Positions 21,141 through 29,982 of a stretch of DNA of 64,000 nucleotides are shown in pieces; position 1 is the first letter of the stretch, and each line of letters starts with the position of its first letter. The position numbers were made by a program, and so were the translations under genes. Source of the stretch: Nesterenkonia natronophila (lineage in GTDB: Bacteria > Actinomycetota > Actinomycetes > Actinomycetales > Micrococcaceae). The stretch spans positions 248,001 through 312,000 of the forward strand of contig NZ_QYZP01000003.1 in NCBI RefSeq assembly GCF_003595215.1, read 5' to 3'. The notes under the pieces were generated by a model. It was not told where the DNA came from. It searched no databases and saw only the letters and a list, made by a program, of their open reading frames with translations.

Positions 21141-21565
21141 CAGCGCGGCTCCTCCTGCTCGCTGTCCAAATTGTCGAGCTGTCCTGGGATCACTTCGGGC
21201 TCCCCGCTGGACGGCAGCGGTGCGGAATCATCATCTTCGTCCTCCCACCACTGCAAGGGTTCCTCGTCGGGCTCCTCACTGCCGGTCGAGAGGATATTTT
21301 GGCGTTCCAACCCGGCAGCCTCACGCTGGGCCATGTAGCGGTCACCACCGGCATTGGCATCCACCACAGCGATGTACGGCAGCACCACTGCAGCTACAAC
21401 GAACGCGATGGACCACCAACTCTGCCAGGCCACGCCCACTACCGCCGCAAGGATAAAGCATACGATGCGGATCGACATGGCTACCGTGTAGCGGACCATC
21501 CGGGCTCGTTGCTCCACACTGTGCTTGAGCGGCGCGTCAGTGATGGAGTGGACCGGGTTGGTCAT
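21140..21565 (-). CDS. DUF3099 family membrane protein
   Basis: About 141-residue protein of the actinobacterial DUF3099 family. The N-terminal THSITDAPL-like motif (here HSITDAPLKHSVEQRARMVRYTVAMSIR) is followed by two transmembrane helices (about 35-55 and 60-78) and an acidic Glu/Asp-rich tail. Function is unknown. The start is the ATG at 21563-21565; a GTG directly before it is in frame. A TAGAAT -10 element 6 bases upstream predicts a transcript beginning at or next to the ATG, so translation is probably leaderless. It is the first gene of the DUF3099-small protein-SURF1 operon. Confidence 0.85.
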   Translation of the reverse strand: MTNPVHSITDAPLKHSVEQRARMVRYTVAMSIRIVCFILAAVVGVAWQSWWSIAFVVAAVVLPYIAVVDANAGGDRYMAQREAAGLERQNILSTGSEEPDEEPLQWWEDEDDDSAPLPSSGEPEVIPGQLDNLDSEQEEPR

Positions 21566-21571
21566 CACCCC

Positions 21572-21600
21572 ATTCTACGCGCTGTAGAACGGGGTGTCAG
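21572..21600 (-). promoter_or_regulatory. Promoter with BlaI-type operator before the SURF1 operon
   Basis: On the minus strand CTGACA (21595-21600) is followed by 17 bases and TAGAAT (21572-21577), close to a consensus sigma-70 promoter. The dyad TTCTACGCGCTGTAGAA (21573-21589) fills the spacer and shares its end with the -10, so a bound repressor would block RNA polymerase directly. The predicted start of transcription falls on the DUF3099 ATG. Confidence 0.7.
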
Positions 21601-21686
21601 GGTGGGAGCACGAACGCCGGTCTGCGGCGTACCGGCGGGTAGGTCCAGGACTCACGTAGGGTGGAGGGCGAGCAATTCTGCACTGA

Positions 21687-22406
<720 letters not shown>

Positions 22407-22444
22407 CCGCAGTGATGTCACATTAAGACCTTAGAGAGGACGTT

Positions 22445-23206
22445 ATGGGAAGCAGAGACCTTGCAGGGAAAGGCGCCATCATTACCGGCTCATCCCGAGG
22501 AATTGGTGCCGCTACAGCCCAGCTGATCGGCGCGCGGGGTGCCGGAGTCGTCGTAAATTACCGGGCCAAAGCCCCGCGTGCCAATAAGGTGGTCAAGGGA
22601 ATCGAGGAAGCCGGTGGCAGGGCCGTGGCCGTCCAAGCCGATCTGACAGAATCCGAAGGTGCCCGTGCGCTGACCGATGCTGCAGTGGAGAATTTCGGCT
22701 CACTGGATCTGCTGGTGCTCAATGCCTCGGGTGGGATGGAAGCTGACCGAGGCGAAGACTATGCGCTGAGCCTGAATCGTGACGCTCAGGTGAACATGGT
22801 CAAGACTGCTATGCCGGTGATGCCCCGCGGCGCACAGATTGTCTTTGTCACCAGTCATCAGGCGCATTTCATCCACGAGGTCTCCACGATGGACGCCTAT
22901 GAGCCGGTGGCCCGGTCTAAGCGCGCTGGGGAGGATGCTCTGCGGGAGATGGTCCCCGCACTGGATGAGCGCGGCATCACGCTGACTGTTGTCTCCGGAG
23001 ACATGATTGAGGGAACGATCACCGCCACGCTGCTCAACCGTGCTGAGCCGGGGGCAATCGAGGCTCGTCGGGAGGCTGCTGGCAAGCTCTACTCGGTGGA
23101 GGAGTTCGCCGCTGAGATTGCGGCGATGGTCGGCAAAGAGGGCCTCAAGCAGGCTCACACTGAACTGGTCGGTGGCGCTGGGGACTTCTTAGCTCGCTCA
23201 CGCTGA
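22445..23206 (+). CDS. SDR oxidoreductase, candidate enoyl-ACP reductase
   Basis: 253-residue SDR downstream of fabG. The N-terminal loop TGSSRGIGAATA is that of classical SDRs, and NASGG stands in for the usual NAG. The active site reads SHQAHFIHEVSTMDAYEPVARSKRAGE, where Tyr and Lys are separated by six residues (Y-x6-K) as in FabI/InhA, not by three as in FabG-type enzymes. Together with its position beside fabG this suggests that it reduces enoyl-ACP, perhaps as the last step of the elongation cycle. The spacing and position are seen; the activity is inferred. AGAGAGGACGTT precedes the ATG. Confidence 0.8.
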   Translation: MGSRDLAGKGAIITGSSRGIGAATAQLIGARGAGVVVNYRAKAPRANKVVKGIEEAGGRAVAVQADLTESEGARALTDAAVENFGSLDLLVLNASGGMEADRGEDYALSLNRDAQVNMVKTAMPVMPRGAQIVFVTSHQAHFIHEVSTMDAYEPVARSKRAGEDALREMVPALDERGITLTVVSGDMIEGTITATLLNRAEPGAIEARREAAGKLYSVEEFAAEIAAMVGKEGLKQAHTELVGGAGDFLARSR

Positions 23207-23217
23207 GACACGGTCCG

Positions 23218-24195
23218 CTAGCTCAGCAGGAGCAGCACAGTAGGGACCCCCAGCAGAGCCGCCGACGCGACTAGGATGCTCACTGTGGCCAGTGCTCCAA
23301 GTGGTTCAGTGGGCACCAGCAGTCGCTGGAGCCGAGCTCCGGTGATCAGCGTCTCGGGAGTAGGAGACGCATCACCGCTGGCGCTTCCTGCATTGAGGGG
23401 CGCCTCTCGAGGCGACGCAGTCTCAGCTGAGCTCAGAGCCAGGGACCGCAGCAGGGTCTCGGGGGAGTAGTAACGCAGAGCGCCGTCGTCGGCGAGCATC
23501 TCAGTCAGCTCCAGCACTGCCTCTCGGCCGTACCGATTCGTCGGCAGCCAGGGCAGCGCTCGGTACCAAGCTTCGAACGTCATCGTCAGCAGATGGTGAC
23601 GCTGCCTCAGATGCGTCTGCTCATGCGCCACCACCGCGCCCAACTCTGGTTTGCTCAGGGTGTTCAGCAGCCCGCGTGAGAGCACCGTGACGGAACTGGC
23701 GTTGGTGCGACCGGGCAAGCAGTACGCCAGTGGGGTCTCATGTTCGATCACCTGAGTGTCAGCCTCGTCCAGCGCTTTCGACAGGGGAGTGGACAGCAGG
23801 TCCACCAACTGCCGATGGCGCCGGCGGGCCCCCAGCACGCGAAAGTAGGTGCGAGCCAGGGTCAGCAGAAGATGGCTGCCGAGCAGCAGCCCCGCACACA
23901 GCGCGAAGATGTGCCAGGGGCGAAGATCCGCCTCTGCGAGGACTGCAGAGTCCTCGGCCAGCGTGAGGTTCACCACCGCGCAGAGGGCGTCCGGAAGGCT
24001 CTCACCGAGGGGAGCAAGACCGTAGACGATGGGTGCTCCCACCATCGACAGACCTCCGGCCAGGGCGATGGCCTGCCACAAGACCATGGCTACCCATGGC
24101 GAACGCCCGCGAAAGGAGGCAGTGTGGAGAACTTTCGGCACTGGCACCGCCAATACGACCGCAAGGGCCGCAAGACTCCACGCTAAGGCTTCCAC
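23218..24195 (-). CDS. M56 family membrane metallopeptidase (BlaR1-like)
   Basis: 325-residue membrane protein of the M56/BlaR1 peptidase family. Hydrophobic helices lie at about 5-20, 35-58 and 92-110 and at the C-terminus. The zinc motif HEQTH is in GAVVAHEQTHLRQRHH (about 190). No penicillin-binding sensor domain follows, so it is the short actinobacterial form. The usual mechanism is that signalling activates the protease, which leads to loss of the BlaI repressor. It lies 36 bp after the BlaI-type gene, in one operon. The signal it senses is unknown. Confidence 0.88.
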   Translation of the reverse strand: MEALAWSLAALAVVLAVPVPKVLHTASFRGRSPWVAMVLWQAIALAGGLSMVGAPIVYGLAPLGESLPDALCAVVNLTLAEDSAVLAEADLRPWHIFALCAGLLLGSHLLLTLARTYFRVLGARRRHRQLVDLLSTPLSKALDEADTQVIEHETPLAYCLPGRTNASSVTVLSRGLLNTLSKPELGAVVAHEQTHLRQRHHLLTMTFEAWYRALPWLPTNRYGREAVLELTEMLADDGALRYYSPETLLRSLALSSAETASPREAPLNAGSASGDASPTPETLITGARLQRLLVPTEPLGALATVSILVASAALLGVPTVLLLLS

Positions 24196-24231
24196 TCCAC
24201 TAGTCTATTTGGCAGGGAGACCCGGCACACT

Positions 24232-24570
24232 TCAGCCGAGGATTCTGCGCAGTGCAGCAGCCTCAGAATCGGAGACACTGCCGATGAAGCGTGCGAGAAC
24301 CGCTTCCCGATCGGGGACGGTCCCTAAGACTTCATTGAGCATCTCTACAGTGTGCTCCTCACGCGAAGCTACTGAGGCGTACCGATGGGGTCGGGAGGCG
24401 CGCTCACGCTGCACCATGCCCTTCTTCTCCAGGCGGGCGAGCACGGTCAACACAGTGGTGACGGCGAGATCTTCATCCAGCAACTCGCACACCTCATTGG
24501 CGCTCAAGGGCTGCGCTGAATCCCACAGCAGAGTCATGACGGAACGCTCAAGTTCACCGAGTGAAGCCAT
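24232..24570 (-). CDS. BlaI/MecI/CopY family transcriptional repressor
   Basis: 112-residue winged-helix repressor. It has the family start MASLGELERSVMTLLWDS, the recognition region LSANEVCELLDEDLAVTTVLTVLARLEKKGMV, and the wing with RPHRYASVASREEHT. Such proteins dimerise through the C-terminal helices and are cut in the dimerisation domain by the partner M56 protease. The ATG has AAAGGAG 7 bases upstream. A TTCTAC-N5-GTAGAA dyad lies about 60 bp upstream, implying autorepression. The same dyad in the ABC-ctaA and SURF1 promoters names its likely targets. Confidence 0.9.
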   Translation of the reverse strand: MASLGELERSVMTLLWDSAQPLSANEVCELLDEDLAVTTVLTVLARLEKKGMVQRERASRPHRYASVASREEHTVEMLNEVLGTVPDREAVLARFIGSVSDSEAAALRRILG

Positions 24571-24631
24571 GCTGTTTTGCTCCTTTTGGGCAGAGTGGTT
24601 ATTTCACTAGGATACTCGGATCCGGAGCAAC

Positions 24632-24649
24632 TTTCTACACGCCGTAGAA
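24632..24649 (-). promoter_or_regulatory. Predicted autoregulatory operator of the BlaI-family gene
   Basis: The dyad TTCTACACGCCGTAGAA at 24633-24649 lies between the parC stop and the repressor gene. On the minus strand it supplies a TAGAAA -10 candidate (24632-24637), giving a leader of about 55 nt that contains the ribosome site. Two other copies differ from it by one or two central bases. Confidence 0.7.
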
Positions 24650-24668
24650 GTGTGGCGTTGGGCCATTC

Positions 24669-27209
24669 TTATGCCTCGGACAGTCTCAGTGCTGCCTGGC
24701 ACAGTGCCTCCGGGCTGGACGCCACGGCATCAATTGACTGTTCCACTAGAATCCCCGAACCGTCACGTCGGACCAGCTCAGCGGGCAGCGTCCGTGCAGC
24801 ACCACGGCGGTCAGCTGCCAAAGCTGGGGCGAGCACAGCGGAGCCTAGTGTGAGGTGATCCTCACCGCGGAGGAAGCGGTGGGCTCGGACCCCACCTGTG
24901 GCACGGCCCTTGGGCGGGAACTCAGCAAGATCAGTGACCTTCACACTCGCCTGGCCCAAACCCTCAAGTGTCTCTGCGCCCGACGAACTTGTGACCACCA
25001 CAGCAGCCGCAGGTGCCTCGGCGGCCGCAGCTGGGACCACGGTGAATCCGATGACGGCATCACCGGTACCGAGCTTCATTCCTGCTACCCCTGAACCTGT
25101 GCGCCCCTGGGGACGGACATTGGATGCCTGAAAGCGCAGTAGCTGGGCCGCCCGAGAGATGAACACCAGCTGATCCTCTTCTTCGGCTGCGACCGATACG
25201 CCGACCACCTGATCCTTGTCTCTCAGTGTGATGATCTCCCATTGGTCACGGTTGAGGGGATAGTCCGGGTTGACGCGCTTGACTCGACCGGTTTCGGTAG
25301 CCAGTGCGACCACCCGGTCCAACGGCACAAGACCGATCAGCCGCTCCTTCTTGCCCAACTGAAGCGTGCCGGTCATGAAGTCCTTGACCTTGCCTCCCTG
25401 ATTAAGGTTCACTGTCCCGCCAGCGACCTCCACGGTCGGCATCTCAATGACGGGAACTCGGATCATTCGACCGGTGGTGGTCACCGCGCCGATGCTCCCC
25501 CGGGAAGTACTGGCCACCAGGGACCGCAACACATCATGCCGGCGGCGCCTGGTGGGATGGAGGAGTGAAGACCGATCAGTGGTCCGTGCCAGCATGCCGG
25601 ACTCCGAAAGCATCACCCAGCAGGGTGCATCGGGGATCTCCAGCGAGGCTGCGACAGCAGTGCCCTTCCCGGACGCAACAGCGGTTGCGGCAGCAGGCGC
25701 CGGGGGCTCCGCCTCCGCGTCGGTCAGCTCCGTGCGACGGTCATCGCCGTGCCTGTCAGCCGCTTCCGAGAGTTCATCAGCGACTGTCCTGCGCAGCAGA
25801 GTGTCTGAGTTGAGGATGGCGCCCAGCTGCGCTATCTCATCCTGAAGTTTCTGCTTCTCTTGCTCAAGCTCGAGAGTTGAGTACCGAGTCAGCTGGCGCA
25901 GACGCAGTTCCAAGATGTGTTCGGCCTGAAGTTCTGTGAGATCGAAGATGGTCATGAGCTGTGTTCGTGCCCCGGCCGAATTGTCGGCAGCTCGGATGAC
26001 CTGTATGACTTCGTCGATATCAAGAATGGCGATCAGCAGACCTTCAACGAGGTGAAGACGATGCTGCCGCTTTCCGAGTCGGTGACTCGTGCGGCGCCGC
26101 ACCACGTTGATTCGGTGGTCGACGTATACATGGAGAAGCTCCAGCAACCCCAGCGTGCGGGGCTGATCATTGACCAGGGCCACGTTGTTGATGCCGAAGT
26201 TGGTCTCCAGCGGTGTGTGCTTGTACAGCTGCGCCAGCAATGCGCGCGGATCAAAGCCGGCTTTGAGCTCGATCACCATCCGTGTGCCGTGCTTGCGGTC
26301 CGTCAGGTCCAGTACATCGGAAATGCCGACCAGCTTCTTGGACTGCACGGCTTCCTTGATCTTGGCGATGATGCTCTCTGGGCCGATCATGTAGGGCAGT
26401 TCAGTGATGACGATGCCGTTGCGGCGGGCCGTCACCTGTTCGATACTCGCCTTGGCGCGGATCTTAAAACTGCCACGACCTGTCCGATACGCCTCGTACA
26501 CGCCCTCCAAGCCCGATATTCGGCCCCCTGAGGGCATATCAGGACCAGGTATGTGGGTCATGATGTCTTCGAGAGTAGCTTCTGGATTAAGAATCAGGTG
26601 CCGGGCGCCGCTGACCACTTCACGCAGATTGTGGGGGGCCATATTTGTGGCCATCCCCACCGCGATCCCCGAAGCTCCGTTGACGAGCAGGTTCGGAAAA
26701 GCCGCGGGCAGCACTTTCGGCTGCATGAACTGATTGTCATAGTTGGGTTCGAAGTCCACCACGTCTTCATCAAGGTCCGCTGTCATGGCGAGGGCCGCCT
26801 GAGCCATACGGGCCTCGGTGTACCGAGGCGCCGCCGGGCCGTCATCCAGGGAGCCGAAGTTGCCGTGCCCGTCCACCAGCGGCAGCCGCAGCGCCCAAGA
26901 CTGCGCCATCCGCACTAAGGCGTCGTAGATGGCCGAGTCGCCGTGCGGATGCAGCTTTCCCATGACCTCGCCCACCACGCGAGCGGACTTTACATGTCCC
27001 TTATCTGGGCGAAGACCCATCTGCGCCATCATGTAAAGGATCCGGCGCTGGACCGGCTTCAACCCATCCCGCGCATCAGGCAGCGCGCGGGAGTAGATCA
27101 CGGAGTAGGCGTACTCCAGAAACGAGGTCTCCATCTCCGAGGAGACGTCGATGTCAGTGATGTTTTCCGGGGGCGTCACGGGCGCAGCAGCAGCGGGGCG
27201 GCGAGCCAT
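24669..27209 (-). CDS. parC: DNA topoisomerase IV subunit A (GyrA/ParC family)
   Basis: 846-residue cleavage/rejoining subunit of a type IIA topoisomerase. The active-site Tyr is Y130 in AAPRYTEARM. The quinolone pocket HPHGDSAIYD has Ser92 and Asp96 at the positions of E. coli GyrA Ser83 and Asp87, so no resistance change is present. The C-terminal half is a beta-pinwheel, but I do not find the GyrA-box (QRRGGKG), which favours ParC over GyrA. The ATG at 27207-27209 starts MARRPAAAAPVTPPENI; the frame extends further upstream without support. A Ser/Pro/Ala-rich insertion is seen around 465-520. Its ParE partner is not in the window. It is divergent from the acetyltransferase gene. Confidence 0.92.
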   Translation of the reverse strand: MARRPAAAAPVTPPENITDIDVSSEMETSFLEYAYSVIYSRALPDARDGLKPVQRRILYMMAQMGLRPDKGHVKSARVVGEVMGKLHPHGDSAIYDALVRMAQSWALRLPLVDGHGNFGSLDDGPAAPRYTEARMAQAALAMTADLDEDVVDFEPNYDNQFMQPKVLPAAFPNLLVNGASGIAVGMATNMAPHNLREVVSGARHLILNPEATLEDIMTHIPGPDMPSGGRISGLEGVYEAYRTGRGSFKIRAKASIEQVTARRNGIVITELPYMIGPESIIAKIKEAVQSKKLVGISDVLDLTDRKHGTRMVIELKAGFDPRALLAQLYKHTPLETNFGINNVALVNDQPRTLGLLELLHVYVDHRINVVRRRTSHRLGKRQHRLHLVEGLLIAILDIDEVIQVIRAADNSAGARTQLMTIFDLTELQAEHILELRLRQLTRYSTLELEQEKQKLQDEIAQLGAILNSDTLLRRTVADELSEAADRHGDDRRTELTDAEAEPPAPAAATAVASGKGTAVAASLEIPDAPCWVMLSESGMLARTTDRSSLLHPTRRRRHDVLRSLVASTSRGSIGAVTTTGRMIRVPVIEMPTVEVAGGTVNLNQGGKVKDFMTGTLQLGKKERLIGLVPLDRVVALATETGRVKRVNPDYPLNRDQWEIITLRDKDQVVGVSVAAEEEDQLVFISRAAQLLRFQASNVRPQGRTGSGVAGMKLGTGDAVIGFTVVPAAAAEAPAAAVVVTSSSGAETLEGLGQASVKVTDLAEFPPKGRATGGVRAHRFLRGEDHLTLGSAVLAPALAADRRGAARTLPAELVRRDGSGILVEQSIDAVASSPEALCQAALRLSEA

Positions 27210-27269
27210 AAGAGGTTGAAGCTGTCCTTCGTCTCGTATGCGGGCAGTTATCTGGTTAGTCTTGATCCT

Positions 27270-29972
27270 ATGGGTGAGAAGCCGAAAGTCAGCGGATATC
27301 CGGCCCACTGGGAAGCAGATGTTGTGCTTCGCGATGGCGCGGCGGCACATCTGAGGCCGGTAGGACCAGAGGATGCGGAGCGCCTGCAACGCATGCACGC
27401 TGCTCAGTCTGAATCCTCCATTTACCTGCGGTACTTCACCTATAAGTCAAGCCTGACAGAAAAAGAACTCCAACGGTTCACCAATGTGGACCATGTCAGC
27501 CGAGTCTCGATGGTGGTCCTGCTCGACGATGAAATCATCGGCGTCGGCGGGTTCGACACCATAGATGACACCACGGAGGCTGAGGTCTCGTTCAACATCT
27601 CAGACCGGCATCAAGGTCGGGGATTGGGCTCGGTCCTCTTGGAACACCTGGCAGCTGCCGGGCGGGAACAGGGGATCGAGCGGTTCTCCGCCGAAGTGTT
27701 GCCGGAGAACCGCAAGATGCTCACCGTCTTCTCCGAGGCTGGCTATGAGGTCCAGCGCAAGTACGAGGATGGCGTGGTGCTGCTGGAGTTTCCGATCGAT
27801 CCCACCGATCGTTCCCGGGCGGTGATGGAAGCCCGCGAGCATCGCGCGGAGGCCCGGAGCGTGGGGGAGTTGTTGGCGCCGGATCATGTGGCGGTGGTCG
27901 GGGCGTCGCGAGAGTACGGTTCCGTGGGGTACCACCTGGTGCAGAACATCGTCGAAGGGCGGTTCACCGGAGGAGTCCATTCGGTCAATCCAGACGCCTT
28001 TGAGGTCGCCGGAGCGCCGGCCTTTTCTTCTCTGGCGCATATTAAGCAGGATATCGACCTGGCAGTCGTCGCTGTCCCACCCGAACGGCTTCTTGAGGTA
28101 GTCGCTGACTGCGGACGCCACGGCGTCAAAGGCATGCTCATCGTCACTAGCACTGACACCGACCAGCAGCGGGAAGTGGTGCGGTTGGCTCGGCGTTGGG
28201 GGATGCGGGTCATCGGGCCAGCCTCGGCGGGTCTGATCAACACGTCTCCGGGCGTCTCCCTCAACGCCTCCCTCTCTCCGGTGATGCCGGTGCCGGGCGG
28301 GGTGGGCCTGTTCAGCCAATCGGCATCAATGGGCATCTCACTCTACGCTCAGGCTCACCGCAGAGAGTTGGGACTCTCAGCGGTGATTTCAGCGGGCAAT
28401 CGCGCAGACCTTTCCGGCAACGACGCCATGCAATACTTCGAGGACGACGACGCCACCCGAGCCGTGGGAATATACCTGGAATCCTTCGGAAACCCTCGAA
28501 AGTTCTCGCGCATCGCCCGCAGACTCTCCCTGACCAAACCCGTCGTCGTCGCCACCACAGACCTGATGGGCCACCGACTGCCTCCCGGACACGAAGTGCG
28601 TCTTTCCCGAGCGCCACTGAGTGCTGTGGACGCGATGCTGACGAATTCGGGGGTCATCCAAACCGGCAACCACGATTCGCTGATGGACGTGCTTGAAGTG
28701 TTGGGCACCCAACCGCTGCCGGTCGGCCATACCTTGGGCATCCTGGCCAATTCCCCTTCCGTGGCACGGCTGCTGGCCGACGCGGCCGAGGCCAATGGTC
28801 TGAAGCCCACCGCTGTCATTGGCGACCTCGACCTGGATCAGACACGCTTGCGAGCAGAGAGCAGTCTGACATCCGCCCTGGAGAGACTCTTTGAGGACCA
28901 CGACGTCGACTCTGTGGCTGTGTGCCTGCAGCCGACAATTACGGGTGATCACCACGACCACTCCCGGGCGATTTCCATGACCGCTCGGCAGTACGCTAAG
29001 CCGATGGTCATGTCCCTGATCGGGACGCTCGATGCTGATGTACCCCTGAACTACATCGGCAACGCTGGACCAGTCATCGAAACCTCAGCGCTGCAGCAGG
29101 GCGTGCCTATCTTCTCCTCGCCCGCCCGCTCCATCTCCGCGCTGTCCAAGATTGTCCGGTACCAGACATGGAGGGCGCAGGGGGTGGGGGAGGCCCTGAT
29201 ACCGGAAGGGCTGGAGGGCACCAAGGTGGCGCGTGCAGCGGATGCGCTCCTGTCGGAGTGGCTCAAGACGGTCGAGGGAGCGGCCTTGCGCCGGCTCACC
29301 CAGGAGGAGACGCAGCAGTTATTGGCCCATTATGGCCTGGAGGTCCTGCCGTCACTCTCGTCAGACTCTCCCGATGCGGCAGCAGCCGCGGCTGAAGAGT
29401 TGGGGTACCCGGTGGCGGTGAAGTCCACTAACGTCTACCTCCGTCATCGGCTGGATCTGGGTGGAGTGCAGCTGAACATCGATTCTGAAGCCATGCTTCG
29501 TCGGGTCGTCTCTGATATGCGTCGCCAGCTTGCCAAGTATGGAAGCCCCGGGCTGGAGGTGCAGTCGATGGCCCCTACGGGTCAGGGGTGCATCGTGCGT
29601 GCAATTGAGGATCCGATGATCGGACCGGTGCTGTCCTTCGGAATGTCCGGGGATGCTGTGGACCTCTTGGACGACTGGGCCCACGCCGTTCCTCCGCTCA
29701 CAGACCAGGACATCTCTCGACTGCTGGGGACCCCAAAGGCGGCCAAGAAGCTCTTCGGACATCAGGGAGTGCCCGGGGTGGATTTCGACGCATTGGCCGA
29801 TACTGTGCAGCGGGTGGCGATGCTGAAGGACAACCACGCCCAGGTCGCCAACATCCAGCTCTCTCCTCTTTTGGCGTCCCCAGAAGGGGTCAGCATCCTC
29901 CACGCCAGCGTAGACATCGCCAATCCGGAGCAGAGGACTGATTCTGCCCGCCGTGCGATGTCGCGTTACTGA
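27270..29972 (+). CDS. GNAT / acyl-CoA synthetase-like protein acetyltransferase (Pat family)
   Basis: 900-residue fusion. An N-terminal GNAT domain (about 20-170) contains FNISDRHQGRGLGSVLLEHLAAAG, the acetyl-CoA loop. It is followed by a CoA-binding domain (DHVAVVGASREYGSVGYHLVQNI), succinyl-CoA-ligase-like domains (GGVGLFSQSASMGIS; ISAGNRADLSGNDAMQYF) and a C-terminal ATP-grasp region (LGYPVAVKS; QSMAPTGQGCIVRAIEDPMIGPVLSFG). This N-terminal GNAT order is the actinobacterial type of protein lysine acetyltransferase that acetylates and silences acetyl-CoA synthetase; E. coli PatZ has the reverse order. The ATG at 27270 is chosen from the domain start. The gene is divergent from parC with 60 bp between the starts. 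Target proteins are inferred. Confidence 0.9.
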   Translation: MGEKPKVSGYPAHWEADVVLRDGAAAHLRPVGPEDAERLQRMHAAQSESSIYLRYFTYKSSLTEKELQRFTNVDHVSRVSMVVLLDDEIIGVGGFDTIDDTTEAEVSFNISDRHQGRGLGSVLLEHLAAAGREQGIERFSAEVLPENRKMLTVFSEAGYEVQRKYEDGVVLLEFPIDPTDRSRAVMEAREHRAEARSVGELLAPDHVAVVGASREYGSVGYHLVQNIVEGRFTGGVHSVNPDAFEVAGAPAFSSLAHIKQDIDLAVVAVPPERLLEVVADCGRHGVKGMLIVTSTDTDQQREVVRLARRWGMRVIGPASAGLINTSPGVSLNASLSPVMPVPGGVGLFSQSASMGISLYAQAHRRELGLSAVISAGNRADLSGNDAMQYFEDDDATRAVGIYLESFGNPRKFSRIARRLSLTKPVVVATTDLMGHRLPPGHEVRLSRAPLSAVDAMLTNSGVIQTGNHDSLMDVLEVLGTQPLPVGHTLGILANSPSVARLLADAAEANGLKPTAVIGDLDLDQTRLRAESSLTSALERLFEDHDVDSVAVCLQPTITGDHHDHSRAISMTARQYAKPMVMSLIGTLDADVPLNYIGNAGPVIETSALQQGVPIFSSPARSISALSKIVRYQTWRAQGVGEALIPEGLEGTKVARAADALLSEWLKTVEGAALRRLTQEETQQLLAHYGLEVLPSLSSDSPDAAAAAAEELGYPVAVKSTNVYLRHRLDLGGVQLNIDSEAMLRRVVSDMRRQLAKYGSPGLEVQSMAPTGQGCIVRAIEDPMIGPVLSFGMSGDAVDLLDDWAHAVPPLTDQDISRLLGTPKAAKKLFGHQGVPGVDFDALADTVQRVAMLKDNHAQVANIQLSPLLASPEGVSILHASVDIANPEQRTDSARRAMSRY

Positions 29973-29982
29973 GCTGCGGTCC

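Noticed and set aside
26943-27269. N-terminal extension of the acetyltransferase frame overlapping parC
   Set aside because: It runs antisense to the conserved parC N-terminus; the GNAT domain begins after ATG 27270.
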